Shown piece by piece: positions 10,935 through 24,589 of a stretch of DNA of 64,000 nucleotides. Position 1 is the first letter of the stretch. Each line of letters begins with the position of its first letter. Source of the stretch: Diabrotica undecimpunctata (Eukaryota; Arthropoda; Insecta; Coleoptera; Chrysomelidae); NCBI RefSeq assembly GCF_040954645.1, contig NC_092803.1, positions 77,166,263 through 77,230,262 on the forward strand, given 5' to 3'. A program made the translations under genes and the position numbers. The notes under the pieces are model-generated. The model saw only the letters and a list, made by a program, of their open reading frames with translations. It did not search any database and was not told the origin of the DNA.

Positions 10935-11965
10935 GCCGATATATTTATGGAAGATTTTGAAACAAATATTATTTCTAAACAAAATTTAAAACCCATAGTA
11001 TGGTGGAGATATTATGTAGATAATGTATTCTCAATATGACGTCATGGATCATAGTTGTTGGACGCATTCCTGAATGATATAAACGATAAAGAAGAGATAA
11101 TAACATTTACCATGTAAAAGGAATACAATAACACACTAACTTTCCTGGATGTTTTAATTTCTAAGAACGATACTGGATATGAGATTCGGGTGTATAGAAA
11201 ATCAACAAACACCAACAGATTTTTAAATTTTAAATCAAATCGTAATATTAATATTAAAAAGGGAATCATTAGATCAAATAAGATAGAGCCAAAGTTACTT
11301 GTTCTAACGAAAATTAATTCTTAGAGGAAAAACATTTGTTAACATCTGTTTTATTAGAAAATTATTATCCTTTATCGTTTATAAATAAGGAATTTTCAAC
11401 AATCGACCGAATAGAACAACTTAGAACGAGATCCTACAGCATACACAAGGAATAATACGAGGAAAATAACAATACCATACATAAAAGGATTATCAAAAAA
11501 ACTTAAAAGGATAAGAAATATATTCAAAACTTCAACAATATTCAAAAGAACAAACACATTGGGATCTATTTTGTCCAAAACCAAATCTAACAATGAACAA
11601 GAAAGGACAAAGAATTGTATTTATAGAATACCTTGTGAATGCGATCAGTTTTATTTAGGTGAAACATCAAGGCCGTTAAATGTTAGAATAAATGAACATC
11701 AATCTTATATTAAAAATAGAAAATTTGATAGATCAATGGTTCAAGACAGGGTTCAATGCAACGATTCAAGTATAGTCCTAAAAAAAAAACGGATGGTAAA
11801 AAGAGAAAAATTAAAGAAGCGGCTCTAATTATGCTAAATGAGACCAATTGTGTAGCAAATTTCTTGGCAGAATGTAGTAGGATCTGGTTACCCATATTAA
11901 AAGGAGAAGTTATTAAAAAAAATACCAGTATTAGTAAGTCGGTAACATAAAGAGGGTACATCATT
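10935..11965 (+). pseudogene. Penelope-like element: end of reverse transcriptase plus GIY-YIG endonuclease
   Basis: Read in shifting frames: ILLADIFMEDFE, then YYVDNVFSI where these reverse transcriptases have the catalytic YVDD (second Asp now Asn), TFLDVLISK, IPYIKGLSKKLKRI, and the GIY-YIG nuclease block CIYRIPCECDQFYLGETSRPLNVRINEHQ (11590-11700). A further piece, ALIMLNETNCVANFLAECSR followed by IWLPILKGEV, closes the protein near 11947 in another frame. Penelope-like enzymes couple a telomerase-like reverse transcriptase with a GIY-YIG nuclease. Several stops and the Asn change make it dead; the N-terminal RT part is absent. Confidence 0.8.
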
Positions 11966-12495
11966 TATATTTGTTAAATAACAAATATACAAAATCAGAA
12001 TTTGGTGTTTATTGAAAGTAAACTAAATGCACGACCAAATACTTACCATGTCTGGATAGTATTATGAGGTTTTTTCCTGGTTTTTCCGTCTTAATTTACT
12101 ATGGAATCACTAACAGGAGATTTTTACTGTCATCATGGCATGTGTTTGTCTTTTTAAAGACGAATTACATGCTATGATTTTTTCTGACGGATAATCTCAA
12201 GTTAAAGTTGATTTCATGTAATCGAATGAACTATCTTACAAGTAAAGTCGTCCCAGGAACGCAACTCAACAATATTGGCAATATCAGTTTAAAGTAGCCT
12301 ACTTTAAAATGTATAATGTATGTCTGAATTGCCAATATAGATGAGTCAGATAAAATTAAATTATTAGAAGAATTTTTCACCAAGTAACAAAAAACAAAAT
12401 TTGTTTAATTTATTAATGTTTGTATTTTGAGAACGATTTCCGTCAATAAACGTACTTTAACCTTTAATTGTGGTTTATTTCCATTTAGATGGAAA
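11966..12495 (+). repeat. 3' non-coding and terminal part of the Penelope-like element
   Basis: Follows the coding relic. Its end (about 12425-12485: TTTTGAGAACGATTTCCG, ATAAACGTACTTTAA, TTGTGGTTTATTTCC) matches the reverse complement of the repeat at 28308-28411 apart from small gaps, so it is a repeated element end rather than unique sequence. Confidence 0.5.
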
Positions 12496-12528
12496 TTACT
12501 TTAACATGAAACAAAAAAATAGCTTTAG

Positions 12529-12533
<5 letters not shown>

Positions 12534-12590
<57 letters not shown>
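12534..12590. repeat. (TA)n tract
   Basis: Pure TA dinucleotides between the Penelope-like end and an RTE-like fragment. Confidence 0.95.
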
Positions 12591-12591
<1 letters not shown>

Positions 12592-12593
<2 letters not shown>

Positions 12594-12925
12594 TCGTAAC
12601 TTCATGCTGTTCGATGCTGTTCGCTTTCTAGACTCCTTCTTTACTCTTGTCTATCCCATATATCCTTATCCAAGTTCTTCGTATTCGTTGCCTTTCTAAT
12701 GTTAGTTTCCCAACTGGTATTCAATTGCCTTCGATTTTGTCTTTCCGCAGGTTTCCAATTATATGCTGCTTTCGGTAGTCTTTCCTCCCCCAGACTAATT
12801 ACATGTCCGTACCACTTAAACTGTTCCTTTTTACGTCTTGCACAATTGTCTTATCGACCCCGATGATTTTCATTATCTTTTCGTTTCTCACTGTCTGGCC
12901 TGGATATTTTATACGACCTTGTCCA
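12592..12925 (-). pseudogene. RTE-like LINE C-terminal fragment
   Basis: Read leftward: GRIKYPGQTVRNEKIMKIIG, then VDKTIVQDVKRNSL and a segment with RKDYRKQHIIGN and LERQRIRRTWIR. This is the usual order of the region after the reverse transcriptase domain in RTE-like LINEs (VRNE, the KR.L.W.GH region, RGRP.RTW). Stops interrupt it. Assigned by pattern only. Confidence 0.45.
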
Positions 12926-13049
12926 AACACCTAATTCTGTAGCAGTGAGTCGTTTTTTCCACAGTTAAGAGACGGAAGCTGAATTTTTTCAAGTGTTTTT
13001 ATTTTATTTTGACCAATTTCGCGTCTATCACATCGCTGGTACGAGCAGT

Positions 13050-13175
13050 TAGAATGCAAGAGTAAGAAATATTTTTGAAGTTATACTTCTATACGCGCGC
13101 TCCACGTTGGAAATTTGTACGGCAGTGAATCGGTGAAATCATTACATATGTAAGATAATGAGTAAGAGAGAGACA
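13050..13175 (+). repeat. Diverged copy of a repeat that recurs inverted at 20155-20262
   Basis: GAAGTTATACTTCTATACGCG, a CG-rich patch, AAATTTGTACGG, ATCATTACATATGTAA and AAGAGAGAGA occur here in the same order as in the reverse complement of 20155-20262. No terminal repeats or coding seen; family unknown to me. Confidence 0.5.
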
Positions 13176-13267
13176 GAAGATATGTTTTCTCTCTCTTCCT
13201 CTCTCGAGAATAAAAATGTTCCTTTTGTATATATATTTAATATCATATATTATAATATATATATTAT

Positions 13268-14646
13268 TGTGATATTTAAAGTCTTGGTGCGCCAAGCAAT
13301 AATTAGCTAATTAATTTGTTTTAATAATTAATATTATTTAAATGATATGATTATGACTCTATCACAATTTTTAATTCTTTTATCTCAGGGTTCAATTCGT
13401 GCTTCTATATCTATGCTATTACATGTGAAAGGTAAGGTCCAGAGAATACCGGAACAATAAAAAACACATATGATCTAACACTATATATTGAAATAAAAAT
13501 AATGAAATAATTCACACTCAAAAGTTTTCAATAAACAAATCTCATATAAGGATTCTCAAAATTTTGTTCTCCGTACGTGAACAATCAAAATTAATGGTAC
13601 AAACAATATTAATTGAAATCTCAAAATCCCAAACTATTCTAACTCTCCTAATCCAAATATTTATATCCTTTCTAAATTACGTGTAAAAATTGTGTTATCA
13701 ATAAAAGAAAAAAAACTGCAGAAAACAAAATTATCTCTCTCTGATGATGAGTGGTCCAAATCCTTGTTCCTTGTAGATTATATTATCTCCTCTCAACCGC
13801 TCCCTATGTAATCAGCAATCTTACATCAGATTGTTGCAAGTATATCGTCCTTAATGATCTCCTTCAAAAGCACAAATCATTCAAATTATGATAGCCTTTC
13901 TCCTCTCGATAAACTGAATCTCTCGTTGGCCCGAGTGAAAATTGACTCTTGGAATATCTTCTCTTTACGATAAACTGAATCTCTCGTTGGCCTGAACAGT
14001 GACTCTTGGAATATAAGTAGAGAAATATGACTTACAATATTTTGTTGTTTCAGCTTCTGTCAGATACACTAACTCCACAAAAACTCACTAACATTCAACA
14101 CTACTGCTTGCTACATTTCGGGAACCGACAGAGAACAAACACTGTTCTTTCTTGAAGACTTGGAAACCAACTGCCTATCTTTTCTCTCTCCTCAATCTAG
14201 CTAAACTTTCCTTATCCCACCTTTTTCAATCTCCGCCAATCAAAACTCGTCACAATTACCCATTTTTTCATTTCGATAACAAACAAATTTTTACCTATAA
14301 TTATAAATTTCCTAAAACTTATTTACAAATATTATTTTCTATAATTCTTAAAACTAACAAAAACCTCTTTCTAAAATATCTTCTATTGTCTTTAATTACT
14401 GCACTAATGTATTTGTAAAAACCCGTTTCAATTTGTCTTTCACTTACTTATGCGGGTCACTTAAGTATAACAAAGAAATGATTGATGTAAAGCTTACATT
14501 TTGTTTGGTACAGGTAATTCAAGGATTTAATAACTTTCCTTCTCCGAAATGTTTGTTGGATATTATCCTAAATTATTTTAATTTTTTGTTGAACTTTGAA
14601 ATATTTTAAACAAACCAATATTTTCTTGATTTTACATATCATAACA
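13268..14646 (-). repeat. LTR, 3' copy with respect to element coding
   Basis: 1379 bp. I find about three differences from the other copy: one base missing in a C-TAAA-TT run near 13672, C/T in the CTCGTTGGCCCG segment near 13924, and A/C near 14258. A 12-bp inverted pair at the tips (TTGTGATAT / ATATCATAACAA, imperfect) is visible. Confidence 0.92.
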
Positions 14647-14662
14647 AATCCCCGCCATTTGA
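14647..14662 (-). other. Polypurine-tract-like sequence next to the LTR
   Basis: On the minus strand this reads AATGGCGGGGATT directly before the LTR, the expected place of the plus-strand primer. It is short and not wholly purine, so it is only a candidate. Confidence 0.4.
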
Positions 14663-14740
14663 TCTGCCGAAAACTCTTTGTTAAATTTTAAAATGACAAA
14701 AGTTTTCCAGGATCAAATCATTTCACTATGTTATTAAAAT

Positions 14741-15420
14741 CTACTTATGATACTGATAAATGTCGTGAATGTTAAAATACCCCGTATATTGCCTGTCTTT
14801 ATACGGGAGTGGATATATTTTCGTTTTAAATTTTTCCAAGTATTTTCCCTTCAAAGAAAGTTCATAATTTTTAGCCACTCGGTTTACTTTATTAACAAGA
14901 TCTCCATGGTTTCTTAAAATCTTCTCTATGTTTTCTCCACAATTTATTTTTCTTTCATCCTCCTTTTGTTCATATGTGTTCACTGTCCATAATACTTCTT
15001 CACACAATTCTGGATTCTCGTCCATTAGTGCCATTTTTCTTCTGTTTTCCTTTTATCCTCTAATTCCCTTTGGTATTCCGAGCACCATGTTTCTATTCCT
15101 TTCATTTCTCTGATGATACTTTCTTTTTCTTCCTGCTTCCATTCTGTTTTATCGTCGGTTGCCGACAATTCTTCTGTACCTTCTATTTCCTGTTTTTCTC
15201 TGGTCTCCATCTTATTTTCCTGCTTTCTTTTCGAACTCTTCTTCTTTTTCTTCCTTCTCTTTTTCTCTTCTGTTAGATCTTGTTCTTGTACTTTCGGTTT
15301 ATTCTCTACAGTCATATCGATTTCTTTGTGTTTTTCCTGTGCATTGATCCTTCCAGAATTTGTTTTCCTATCTGTTTGCTTTTCTTCTCCTGTGTTGTCT
15401 GGTTCTGCTCTGATTTCCAT
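14741..15420 (-). CDS. Unassigned tail coding of the LTR element (two overlapping frames)
   Basis: Two open frames follow protease: 15420-15025 (131 codons, very rich in Lys and Glu) and 15034-14741 (97 codons, MALMDENPELCEEVLWTVNT ... ending GYFNIHDIYQYHK). They overlap by a few bases and need a frame change between them. No reverse transcriptase, RNase H or DDE motif is present. The last residues resemble tails of Gypsy polyproteins, but this cannot be shown. Probably a remnant of pol left by deletion, or a novel accessory segment. Confidence 0.4.
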
Positions 15421-16055
15421 TTTATTTTCGCAAAATTTATGGTGATATCTTTTTTCCTCAATTCATCAATTCCCGCTATCATATCATGATTTAAGTCTTC
15501 AATCACCACACATTTCATAATATGGAATTTGTTTCCCACTCTTATCTGTACTCCCAAACCTTCGTTTACTGTCGTCAAATTTTTATTGTTTGCACCCACT
15601 AAATCAACCCTAGGAATCTTATACACAAATATGTCCAAATTTAATTCTTTTACTAGTTTTTTATTGATTAGCGATATCTCCGAGCCAGAATCAATCACAA
15701 TTTTAATTGCTTTATGTTTTATAAATGCATCTAAAAATATTAGATTAGAATTAGAGATTTGTCTTTCGTTTCCTATTGCTACATGATTCATCTCCCTTCT
15801 ATTTTGTTGTTGGAAGCTCTGGTTATTTCTATCATCCCTTTGTTCGTTAGTATTCCTATTCGGAGTATTTTGTGCATCTCTATTCCTGTTGTGATTTTCA
15901 TGTTCTATGTTCTGTGTCATTCCTGTTATCGTAATTTTGTTGTCTATTGTAATTATTGTAATTTCTCGGCCTATATTCGTTTGTTGATCTGGGATGTCGG
16001 TTTCTCTGGTCATAATTTGATGAATACCTTCTTTCCGCTCCATTATATTGGTCAT
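15312..16055 (-). CDS. pro: Retroviral-type aspartic protease of the LTR element
   Basis: Open frame overlapping the Gag end by about 158 bases in a frame offset of +1 (or -2), which could be a natural frameshift site or an indel. Midway it reads IKIVIDSGSEISLINKK, the DSG form of the aspartic protease active site, then VDLVGANN and HDMIAGIDELRKKDITIN, matching the flap side and the second hydrophobic-Gly-x-Asp block of Gypsy proteases. It would cut Gag into mature parts. The C-terminus runs into low-complexity lysine-rich sequence where a reverse transcriptase should start. Confidence 0.7.
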   Translation of the reverse strand: MTNIMERKEGIHQIMTRETDIPDQQTNIGREITIITIDNKITITGMTQNIEHENHNRNRDAQNTPNRNTNEQRDDRNNQSFQQQNRREMNHVAIGNERQISNSNLIFLDAFIKHKAIKIVIDSGSEISLINKKLVKELNLDIFVYKIPRVDLVGANNKNLTTVNEGLGVQIRVGNKFHIMKCVVIEDLNHDMIAGIDELRKKDITINFAKIKWKSEQNQTTQEKKSKQIGKQILEGSMHRKNTKKSI

Positions 16056-17216
16056 GTTGTCTTCTATTTCTCATTTCTTTTCTTTTCGCTTCTTTTAATT
16101 GAAGGAATTGGCACAAACTATCAATATCTTGATAATTTCTCAAAATCACGTGATCTTCCAACGTTTCCTCAAAATGTCTGCTGATCATTTCTACCAGCTG
16201 TTCGGTAGAATATTTGTATTCTAGATATTTTGAATTGTTATATATCTGCAAAGCATATCTTTCTTCAGATATTCCCATTTTTTCGTGATATTTTCCATTC
16301 TGTAGCTCTTGGTTGATTTCTCTCTGTTTATTTTTCCCCCAGAAATAGTTGAGAAATTTATTTTCAAAATCTGTCCAATTTTCAAACTCATCTTCCTTGC
16401 TTTCATACCATAACGCTGCTCCTTCTTTCAAATGGTTTCTAATTGTTTCTTTGCAATCGTCAAAATATCTAATATGTTGTAATTTGGTTTTCAAATTTTT
16501 AACAAACGGTACTGGGTGTGTTTTCCGAATATCCCCGCCAAATTGTATTTTCGCCTCGCTTGTTCCATGGATGATAACTTCTTTTCTCTCTACCCCTCTT
16601 AGTTCAATTTCTGCCATTTGTTTTTCATTTTGCTTTAATCTTCTTTCTACTTCCTTCCTGTCTTCTTGTAATGCCATTTCAAATTTTTCTTCTAACTGTT
16701 CTAATTCCTTTTCTGGACCGTCTTACTATCTTTCATTACATTTTCAAGTTTGCTTTCTAATTCCTCCAAATTATCTTTAATTCTCATTTCTTGTTCTTTC
16801 ATATCATTTTTAATTTCATTAATCTCTTCTATTTGTTGTATCAGTTCTTTCTTTATCTCCTCAACACATCCTCTAATTTCCTGTTCATAGTTTTCCAGAC
16901 GCTGCTCTATATTGCTCATTGTTTGTTTTGTTTCCCGTTGGTTTTCTTCTATTTTTAGTGATGTTTCTTTTTGGTTTTTCTCTATTGTTTGTTTTGTTTC
17001 TTGTTGATTTCTATCCATTTTTAGTGATGTTTCATTCATTGTTTGTGTCTGTATTTGCATCATTTCTAATAATTTTTCCAGCATCCCTGTTTCTTTTCTT
17101 TCCTCCATTATTGTAGCATTTCCTTCATTATCCGATCCTTCATCAATAATTGTTTCCTCTTCTCTGTTATCCTCCTTCCTTTCTTGCATTTTGCTTTGAC
17201 TCCTTGTGGTCGACAT
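15898..17216 (-). pseudogene. gag: Gag-like protein of the LTR element, one frameshift
   Basis: Begins MSTTRSQSK at 17216, followed by an acidic stretch and long coiled-coil heptads rich in Q, E, K and N to about residue 170, where the frame closes at 16701. The neighbouring frame continues without loss of sense (KELEQLEEKFE before 16677), so an indel near 16720 broke the gene. The second part has the Gag core type sequence FVKNLKTKLQHI, ALWYESKEDEFENWTDFENKFLNYFWG and an Arg/Asn/Tyr-rich C-terminus up to 15898; no CCHC zinc knuckle is seen. Gag builds the particle that packages element RNA. Family (Ty3/Gypsy-like) inferred. Confidence 0.7.
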
Positions 17217-17598
17217 GTTGTTACTTTTTGTTATTTTTTGTCCCCGCCAAATGTGAAATTTTACAACACTCTATATGTTTCAGAACACGACAATATTTCT
17301 CCCCAAATGTATTAAATTTTCACGACAAATATCAAATATGCAATCAGTAAAATTCAAATAATTCAAAATAAATATCAAATGTATGATTGGTAAAGAAAAT
17401 AAAATCAAATAATTCAATAGCAGTAAATATCCACTAACTACGATCAATCAATAAATCAAATTTATATTCCCTGGAAAAATTGTCAAAATACTTTCAAATT
17501 CAAATTCCCTCAATGTTATATGTTTTTATCTCTGGATTACCTGTACTTATTCCAGATCTCTTTCCCTTCCTTCAAATGTAAAGCTGCGATATTTTCAA

Positions 17599-17618
17599 GC
17601 CCCACGTTTTGGAAGCCA
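17599..17618 (-). other. Primer-binding-like site
   Basis: On the minus strand this reads TGGCTTCCAAAACGTGGGGC, beginning with the TGG that pairs with a tRNA 3' CCA end, 5 bases inside the LTR. Position and first bases fit; the tRNA was not identified. Confidence 0.5.
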
Positions 17619-17623
17619 GTTAT

Positions 17624-20154
<2,531 letters not shown>

Positions 20155-20262
20155 TTCTGCTCTCTCTTATCTATAGCATTACATATATAATGATTGTGCA
20201 GATTGACTCCCATAAAAATTTGTAACGGCGAACGCGTGTATAGAAGTATAACTTCTACCGGC
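20155..20262 (-). repeat. Inverted diverged copy of the 13050-13175 repeat
   Basis: In reverse complement it carries GAAGTTATACTTCTATACAC, CGCGTTCGCCGTTACAAATT, ATCATTATATATGTAA and AAGAGAGAGC in the same order as the first copy. Confidence 0.5.
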
Positions 20263-20776
20263 AGTCCCACTGGACTGCCACAACCGTTTTTTTTTTACGA
20301 AAATCAAAACTTTTCTTAGAAATTGTTTCGTTCAACTATTACATCAGAATTTTATATTCTTTTACTCTTTATTTTTATGGAGTTTAAAGGCAATCAATCC
20401 CAAAAGGCTAGTGTGATAAACATACATGTTGTACATAGGTAAGTAAATTTTTGCTCAAAAATGAGTTATATACACAGATTTCGCACTTTTAACTTAATCT
20501 TTTGTTGTGCCCAAATATGGTAGCTGCAACTCATACTGGATAAGATTTGCTAACAGCAAAAGTGTGATAACTGTATAATACACAATTGCTGCATGTGCCC
20601 TTGTCTCATTCAAATTCTTAAACCTTATTGCACAAATGTGGTGTGACACTTACCATATTTTGCCACTAGGACCTGTAAACTGGTGGTCGTCAACAATTGT
20701 ATTTGAGATGTTCACGAATTAATCAAGCGCGTGTTTGTGTGCAATTTTAAATGTAATTTACTGAAAAATAGTGAAA

Positions 20777-22627
20777 ATGTCTAGCCAAGGATGTGTTTCA
20801 GTTGAACTTGCATGTAGACAATTAATAAGTGGTAAAAGGTAATTCGATTTTATAAATTATTTACAAACATAAGCTTGAAATATGTTACTTAAATTCTTGT
20901 GTGTTATTCGAACAATATTTATTAAGTTAAGATAAAAAAAACGTGAATTTTTCTGAGAAGACAATGCAACAACCTGTTTATGATACACAAATAACCGCAA
21001 ATACGAGTAAGGCTGTCAATTTTAATTAAAAGTAATCTTTTATCAAATCATCATCCAGAATAATATCTAGATCTTGTTTGTTATAATGAGATACTGGTCC
21101 ATTCAATTTGGTTTTACTTTTTGTCATTTATTTTTTGTTTTAAACAGTTTACATTATAAGCAACCGGATGTGGTTTGTACAATAAAGTAGTACACAGAAT
21201 TGGTAAGTGCATACCTATAGGTAATTAATTCTATATTAAACATTCAAAATGTACTGTATTTGTTTTATATTGCTAATATAACAGTAGTCAAGGAACTAGT
21301 TTATGCCCTAATAGCAATTTAAAGGTTATAACTATAACGGCTTTCAGAAACTAGACGCCCAAATTTTAAAATTTATGCTGTACTAAAAAATTTGTTTTAT
21401 CGCACTTACAACGTCAGTCTTTCTTGAATCAGGTACAAAATTACTATTTTTGACCAGCAGCAGTTTTTGAACATGGATTATCTGCATTCTTAAACGACTC
21501 TCTTAAAACTCTTTTCTCACTTATCAATAGTTTTCATTGCGTTTTATATTTTCTATAATTAGGAAATTCAAAAATGCTGTTCAATGCATTCAAACTTCTA
21601 AAATTTACGCTGCGCTTTTATTTCTCTAAAACTTATTTTCTTGTGTTTGAAAGGGCACATATACCACTGGATTATGAATTTCAATAGTGCTTTTCTCATA
21701 TAATTTTTTCGTGTATTTCAGAGTTTAGTTGTTTCTATTAAAAAAACATTATCATCCATATGTTTTAAATAGTTTGTAAAAAAATACTAAAATGTCAGCA
21801 ATTAATTTTGCATGCATTTATAAAAAGGACAAATACTTAAATAACAATTATAATTTTGTTTCTTTTAATGTTTAAATTTTCTGTTAAGAAATTTTTCCAT
21901 GTATTAGCCATGTATTTGTGCAATATATTGACGCAAAATGACAAACTACGAGTAATTCCAACAAATTTGGAAAAAATGTTATATAAAGGAATATGATACT
22001 CAACGCTTTCAAAGGTAAAGCGTAAGTCGGATCTACATTGAAATATTCAATCCGAAAAAAGATCTGCACTATCAAGTATTAAAACTAAAACAGTATTCCC
22101 CAGATTTAACTCTCTATTTTCAAATCTAAAGATTACAGAAATCATTGCGCCTGTAGATAAGTACATACAGTACTTTCGAGAAACCACTACAAAGAGGCTT
22201 ATACAACATAGGAACAACGCCGAATGAAATTTTCTGATATTTGGGGGAGTTTAGTTGAAGAGTAAAACGTTTTTAAAAGTATAAATTGTCATCTTTACTC
22301 TGACGCCACATTTTCGCATACCTTTTTAAACCGCCAATATCAAATTTTTGTTAATAATATGAAATTTTTCTAATAATTTTAATTTATTTTAACTAAATGA
22401 TCTTACCCTTTATCATACTCAATTTTTAGGTTGCATAAAACAAAACTGATATCCTTCGCTATCTGTTACATAAATGAAACTCATTGTGCCCCTTTAAAAA
22501 ATAATCTAGATGGACGGAAAATGTTCGGATGGTAGCGAGAATGCCTTTGAGGGCCAGAACGAGATGGAAAGTGGATCCGTCGGAAATATTCCCAGATGAC
22601 AATCGGAGAAGACGAGATCGCTTTGAG
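20777..22627 (+). CDS. Candidate two-exon host gene (exons 20777-20838 and 22510-22627)
   Basis: Exon 1: ATG at 20777 with an A-rich leader, 20 codons plus two bases (MSSQGCVSVELACRQLISGK), then a donor GTAATT at 20839. Exon 2: an acceptor TCTAG ending at 22509, then 118 bases open in the frame that completes exon 1's split codon as AGA (Arg), reading WTENVRMVARMPLRARTRWK then VDPSEIFPDDNRRRRDRFE, and ending at a donor GTATAT at 22628. Phases agree across the 1671-base intron, and exon 2 is clearly richer in G and C than its surroundings. The product is small, basic and not recognised by me. If exon 2 joins the acceptor ending at 22680, the next codon is TGA. The pairing may be chance; transcript evidence would settle it. 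Confidence 0.35.
20840..22509. other. AT-rich stretch, possible intron
   Basis: No frame, RNA gene or terminal repeat recognised. It would be the intron of the candidate gene if that gene is real. Confidence 0.35.
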
Positions 22628-22680
22628 GTATATTCATTTTCGTGAAATTAATGACGACCCGAATTAAAATATTTTTTCAG

Positions 22681-22995
22681 TGATCGAGCCAACAGTAGGT
22701 TGTTTTTTCCCAGAATTTTAATATAAAAAGGAAGTAATTTATCTAAAAATATAGGATTTGATAAATAGTGTAATTTAAAAAAAAGACGAGGAGTTCATTA
22801 TTCATTTTATTATTTTATTTATTGATGGCTCCTTTTTACAAAATTTAAGACTTAGATATTTAGTCTTTTGAGACTGGACAAATGCCAGAATATGCTCAAT
22901 AAATTAATAGAGAAGCTGGAAAGCATTTCTGAAAGTGACAGAACCTAAGGAGCATAGCATTGTTAGAAATATGCTGTAAGTTAGAAATGGGAGCG
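22681..22995. other. No gene recognised
   Basis: AT-rich sequence up to the SINE insertion, without a convincing frame. Confidence 0.4.
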
Positions 22996-23011
22996 CATAA
23001 GAATAAAACTT

Positions 23012-23306
23012 GGTAGACTGCGTAGCGCAAGCGGTAGGATGCTTGACTCGCAAGCCGGTGGTCCGGGGTTCGAATCCCACCGCCGGCAAGAACATCTAGA
23101 CATTTTAAAAATGTCTATAGGCCCCAGGTCGACTCAGCCTGAATAAAAATGAGTACCTTGGGTAAAACCAGGGGTAATATTAGACGGTTGAAGCGTAGCA
23201 CTGGCCATGTTACCTTCCTTGTATACCGTAGGCCCTAGATATAGCAGACTACCCTGCTATACTCCCAAAGCCGCGACAGCGGTATAAAACGGGAGACTAT
23301 TATTAT
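23012..23306 (+). mobile_element. SINE with tRNA-like head and 15-bp target duplication
   Basis: The head has an A box (TAGCGCAAGCGG, 23023-23034) and a B box (GGTTCGAATCC, 23067-23077), the internal RNA polymerase III promoter of tRNA-derived SINEs. A conserved-looking body follows (GGTCGACTCAGCCTGAATAA, ACTGGCCATGTTACC, CCCTAGATATAGCAGA), ending in ATT repeats. It is flanked by exact copies of ATAAGAATAAAACTT at 22997-23011 and 23307-23321. SINEs do not code and borrow a LINE's machinery. The exact duplication suggests a fairly young insertion. Confidence 0.9.
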
Positions 23307-23321
23307 ATAAGAATAAAACTT

Positions 23322-23879
23322 AGATTGATAAATACGACAGGTGTGAATAAAGTATAACCAAATAAATACCCGTGAGCTGAAAACATGTTGTAGGGGCTGC
23401 ATTTACACATACGAATTGGGCAAATTACAGACCGGGGCACAGCAAATGCATGGTACAGGGAGAAATGGAAAACCAGATGATAAGTGATAAAAGACATGGC
23501 TCATAAATGCACTGAGAAATATGTACCTTTGCTAACTTCAGAAATAAAAATCTAACGGGATCAACCGAAGAAGCAAATCCAGCCGTGGACTCTGTTTTCT
23601 CTCCAAATCTTAAGAAAGGGAATGTCTCTAGAGGAATAGACTCTTTGCAACAGACATGAGAACATTACCTTCTACATGGCCTGTGAGGTGAGGCAGAATT
23701 GATTGTAATAAATCTCAAGAATATATTATACACACAACCAAACTTTTCTCAAACCAAGCAATTTAATCCCGAATACATAAAAAATAGAGAAAAAAGTAAA
23801 TTCTTAAAATTAAATATTGAAACTATTTGTTTTATTTAAAACGAATTATGTTTAAATTGTTTTTATTTACTTACGTTTT
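23322..23879. other. No gene recognised
   Basis: Sequence of mixed composition between the SINE and a Tc1-like relic; no frame or repeat structure recognised. Confidence 0.4.
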
Positions 23880-24470
23880 TTACTAGTCAGTGTTAACTAC
23901 CCCTAACCCTTATGCAAGCTTCAATTCGTGTGAGCATACGCCTAAACAAATTGTCAACATTTTGTGTTGTGGATTATCCAATCCATATGTGGACGAGCTT
24001 CAATTCTTCATTTAAGCAGATCCCAAATAATTTCTATAGGGTTAAAGTTTGATGATCCAGCAGGCTACGCCAGAGTTGCGATATCTTTTGCTTCCAAGAT
24101 GTCTGTTTTCATTCTGCCGGTATGAGAAGGTGCATTATCATACATAAAAATTAAATGTTCTCTCATTGCACCTTTCCAAAGCCTAACCACATGTTTTAGA
24201 ACCAAATTAATATACCTGCGAGAAGTTATAGTTGATTGGATGAAAATTAAAGAAGTTTTTGCAGAGCATGACACTTCCTTCTTTATATCTGTGAGCAGAT
24301 CTGACAATTTCCGTTCTTGCTTGTCTTCCTCGCTCTGTAGGTACACGAATTCGTCGGTCATCTGATTTTAAACAAATTCTGGTTTCATCCGAAAATAGTA
24401 CATTTTTCCAATTTTTAATGTTTTCATGTTGGTGTTCCAAAGACACCAATTTAGACGATTAATCTTGTGC
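23880..24470 (-). pseudogene. Tc1-like transposase, catalytic domain relic
   Basis: Read leftward: NWKNVLFSDETRICLKSDD (first Asp), RIRVPTERGRQ, GSVMLCK, then after a frame change FIQSTITSRRYINLVLK, HLIFMYDNAPSHTG (second Asp) and NFNPIEIIWDLLK (Glu). The DDE order is intact but at least two frame changes and a stop (after IIWDLLK) break it. No N-terminal DNA-binding domain and no terminal repeats were found. A different Tc1 family from the 9.2-kb element. Confidence 0.75.
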
Positions 24471-24589
24471 TATCTTTGTGGTAGCTTCAAAAAGTTGCGT
24501 GTGGGTGAAACATTTTTGGGTCTCTTCTACGTGGACAATGAAACGATCATGGAGAACCGTTATTAGTTTTTGCGCCTATAGTACAGTGA

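Noticed and set aside
14152..14418. 88-codon frame, nearly identical to one at 18509-18775
   Set aside because: It lies inside the LTR and appears twice because the LTR is duplicated; no protein family is recognisable.
14928..17216. Several plus-strand frames rich in Phe, Ser and Leu
   Set aside because: They are the opposite strand of the Lys/Glu/Gln-rich gag-pro coding and vanish as real genes once the minus-strand frames are accepted.
23012..23090. A tRNA gene
   Set aside because: A and B boxes are good, but the anticodon arm does not fold normally and the sequence continues into a SINE body with a 15-bp target duplication.
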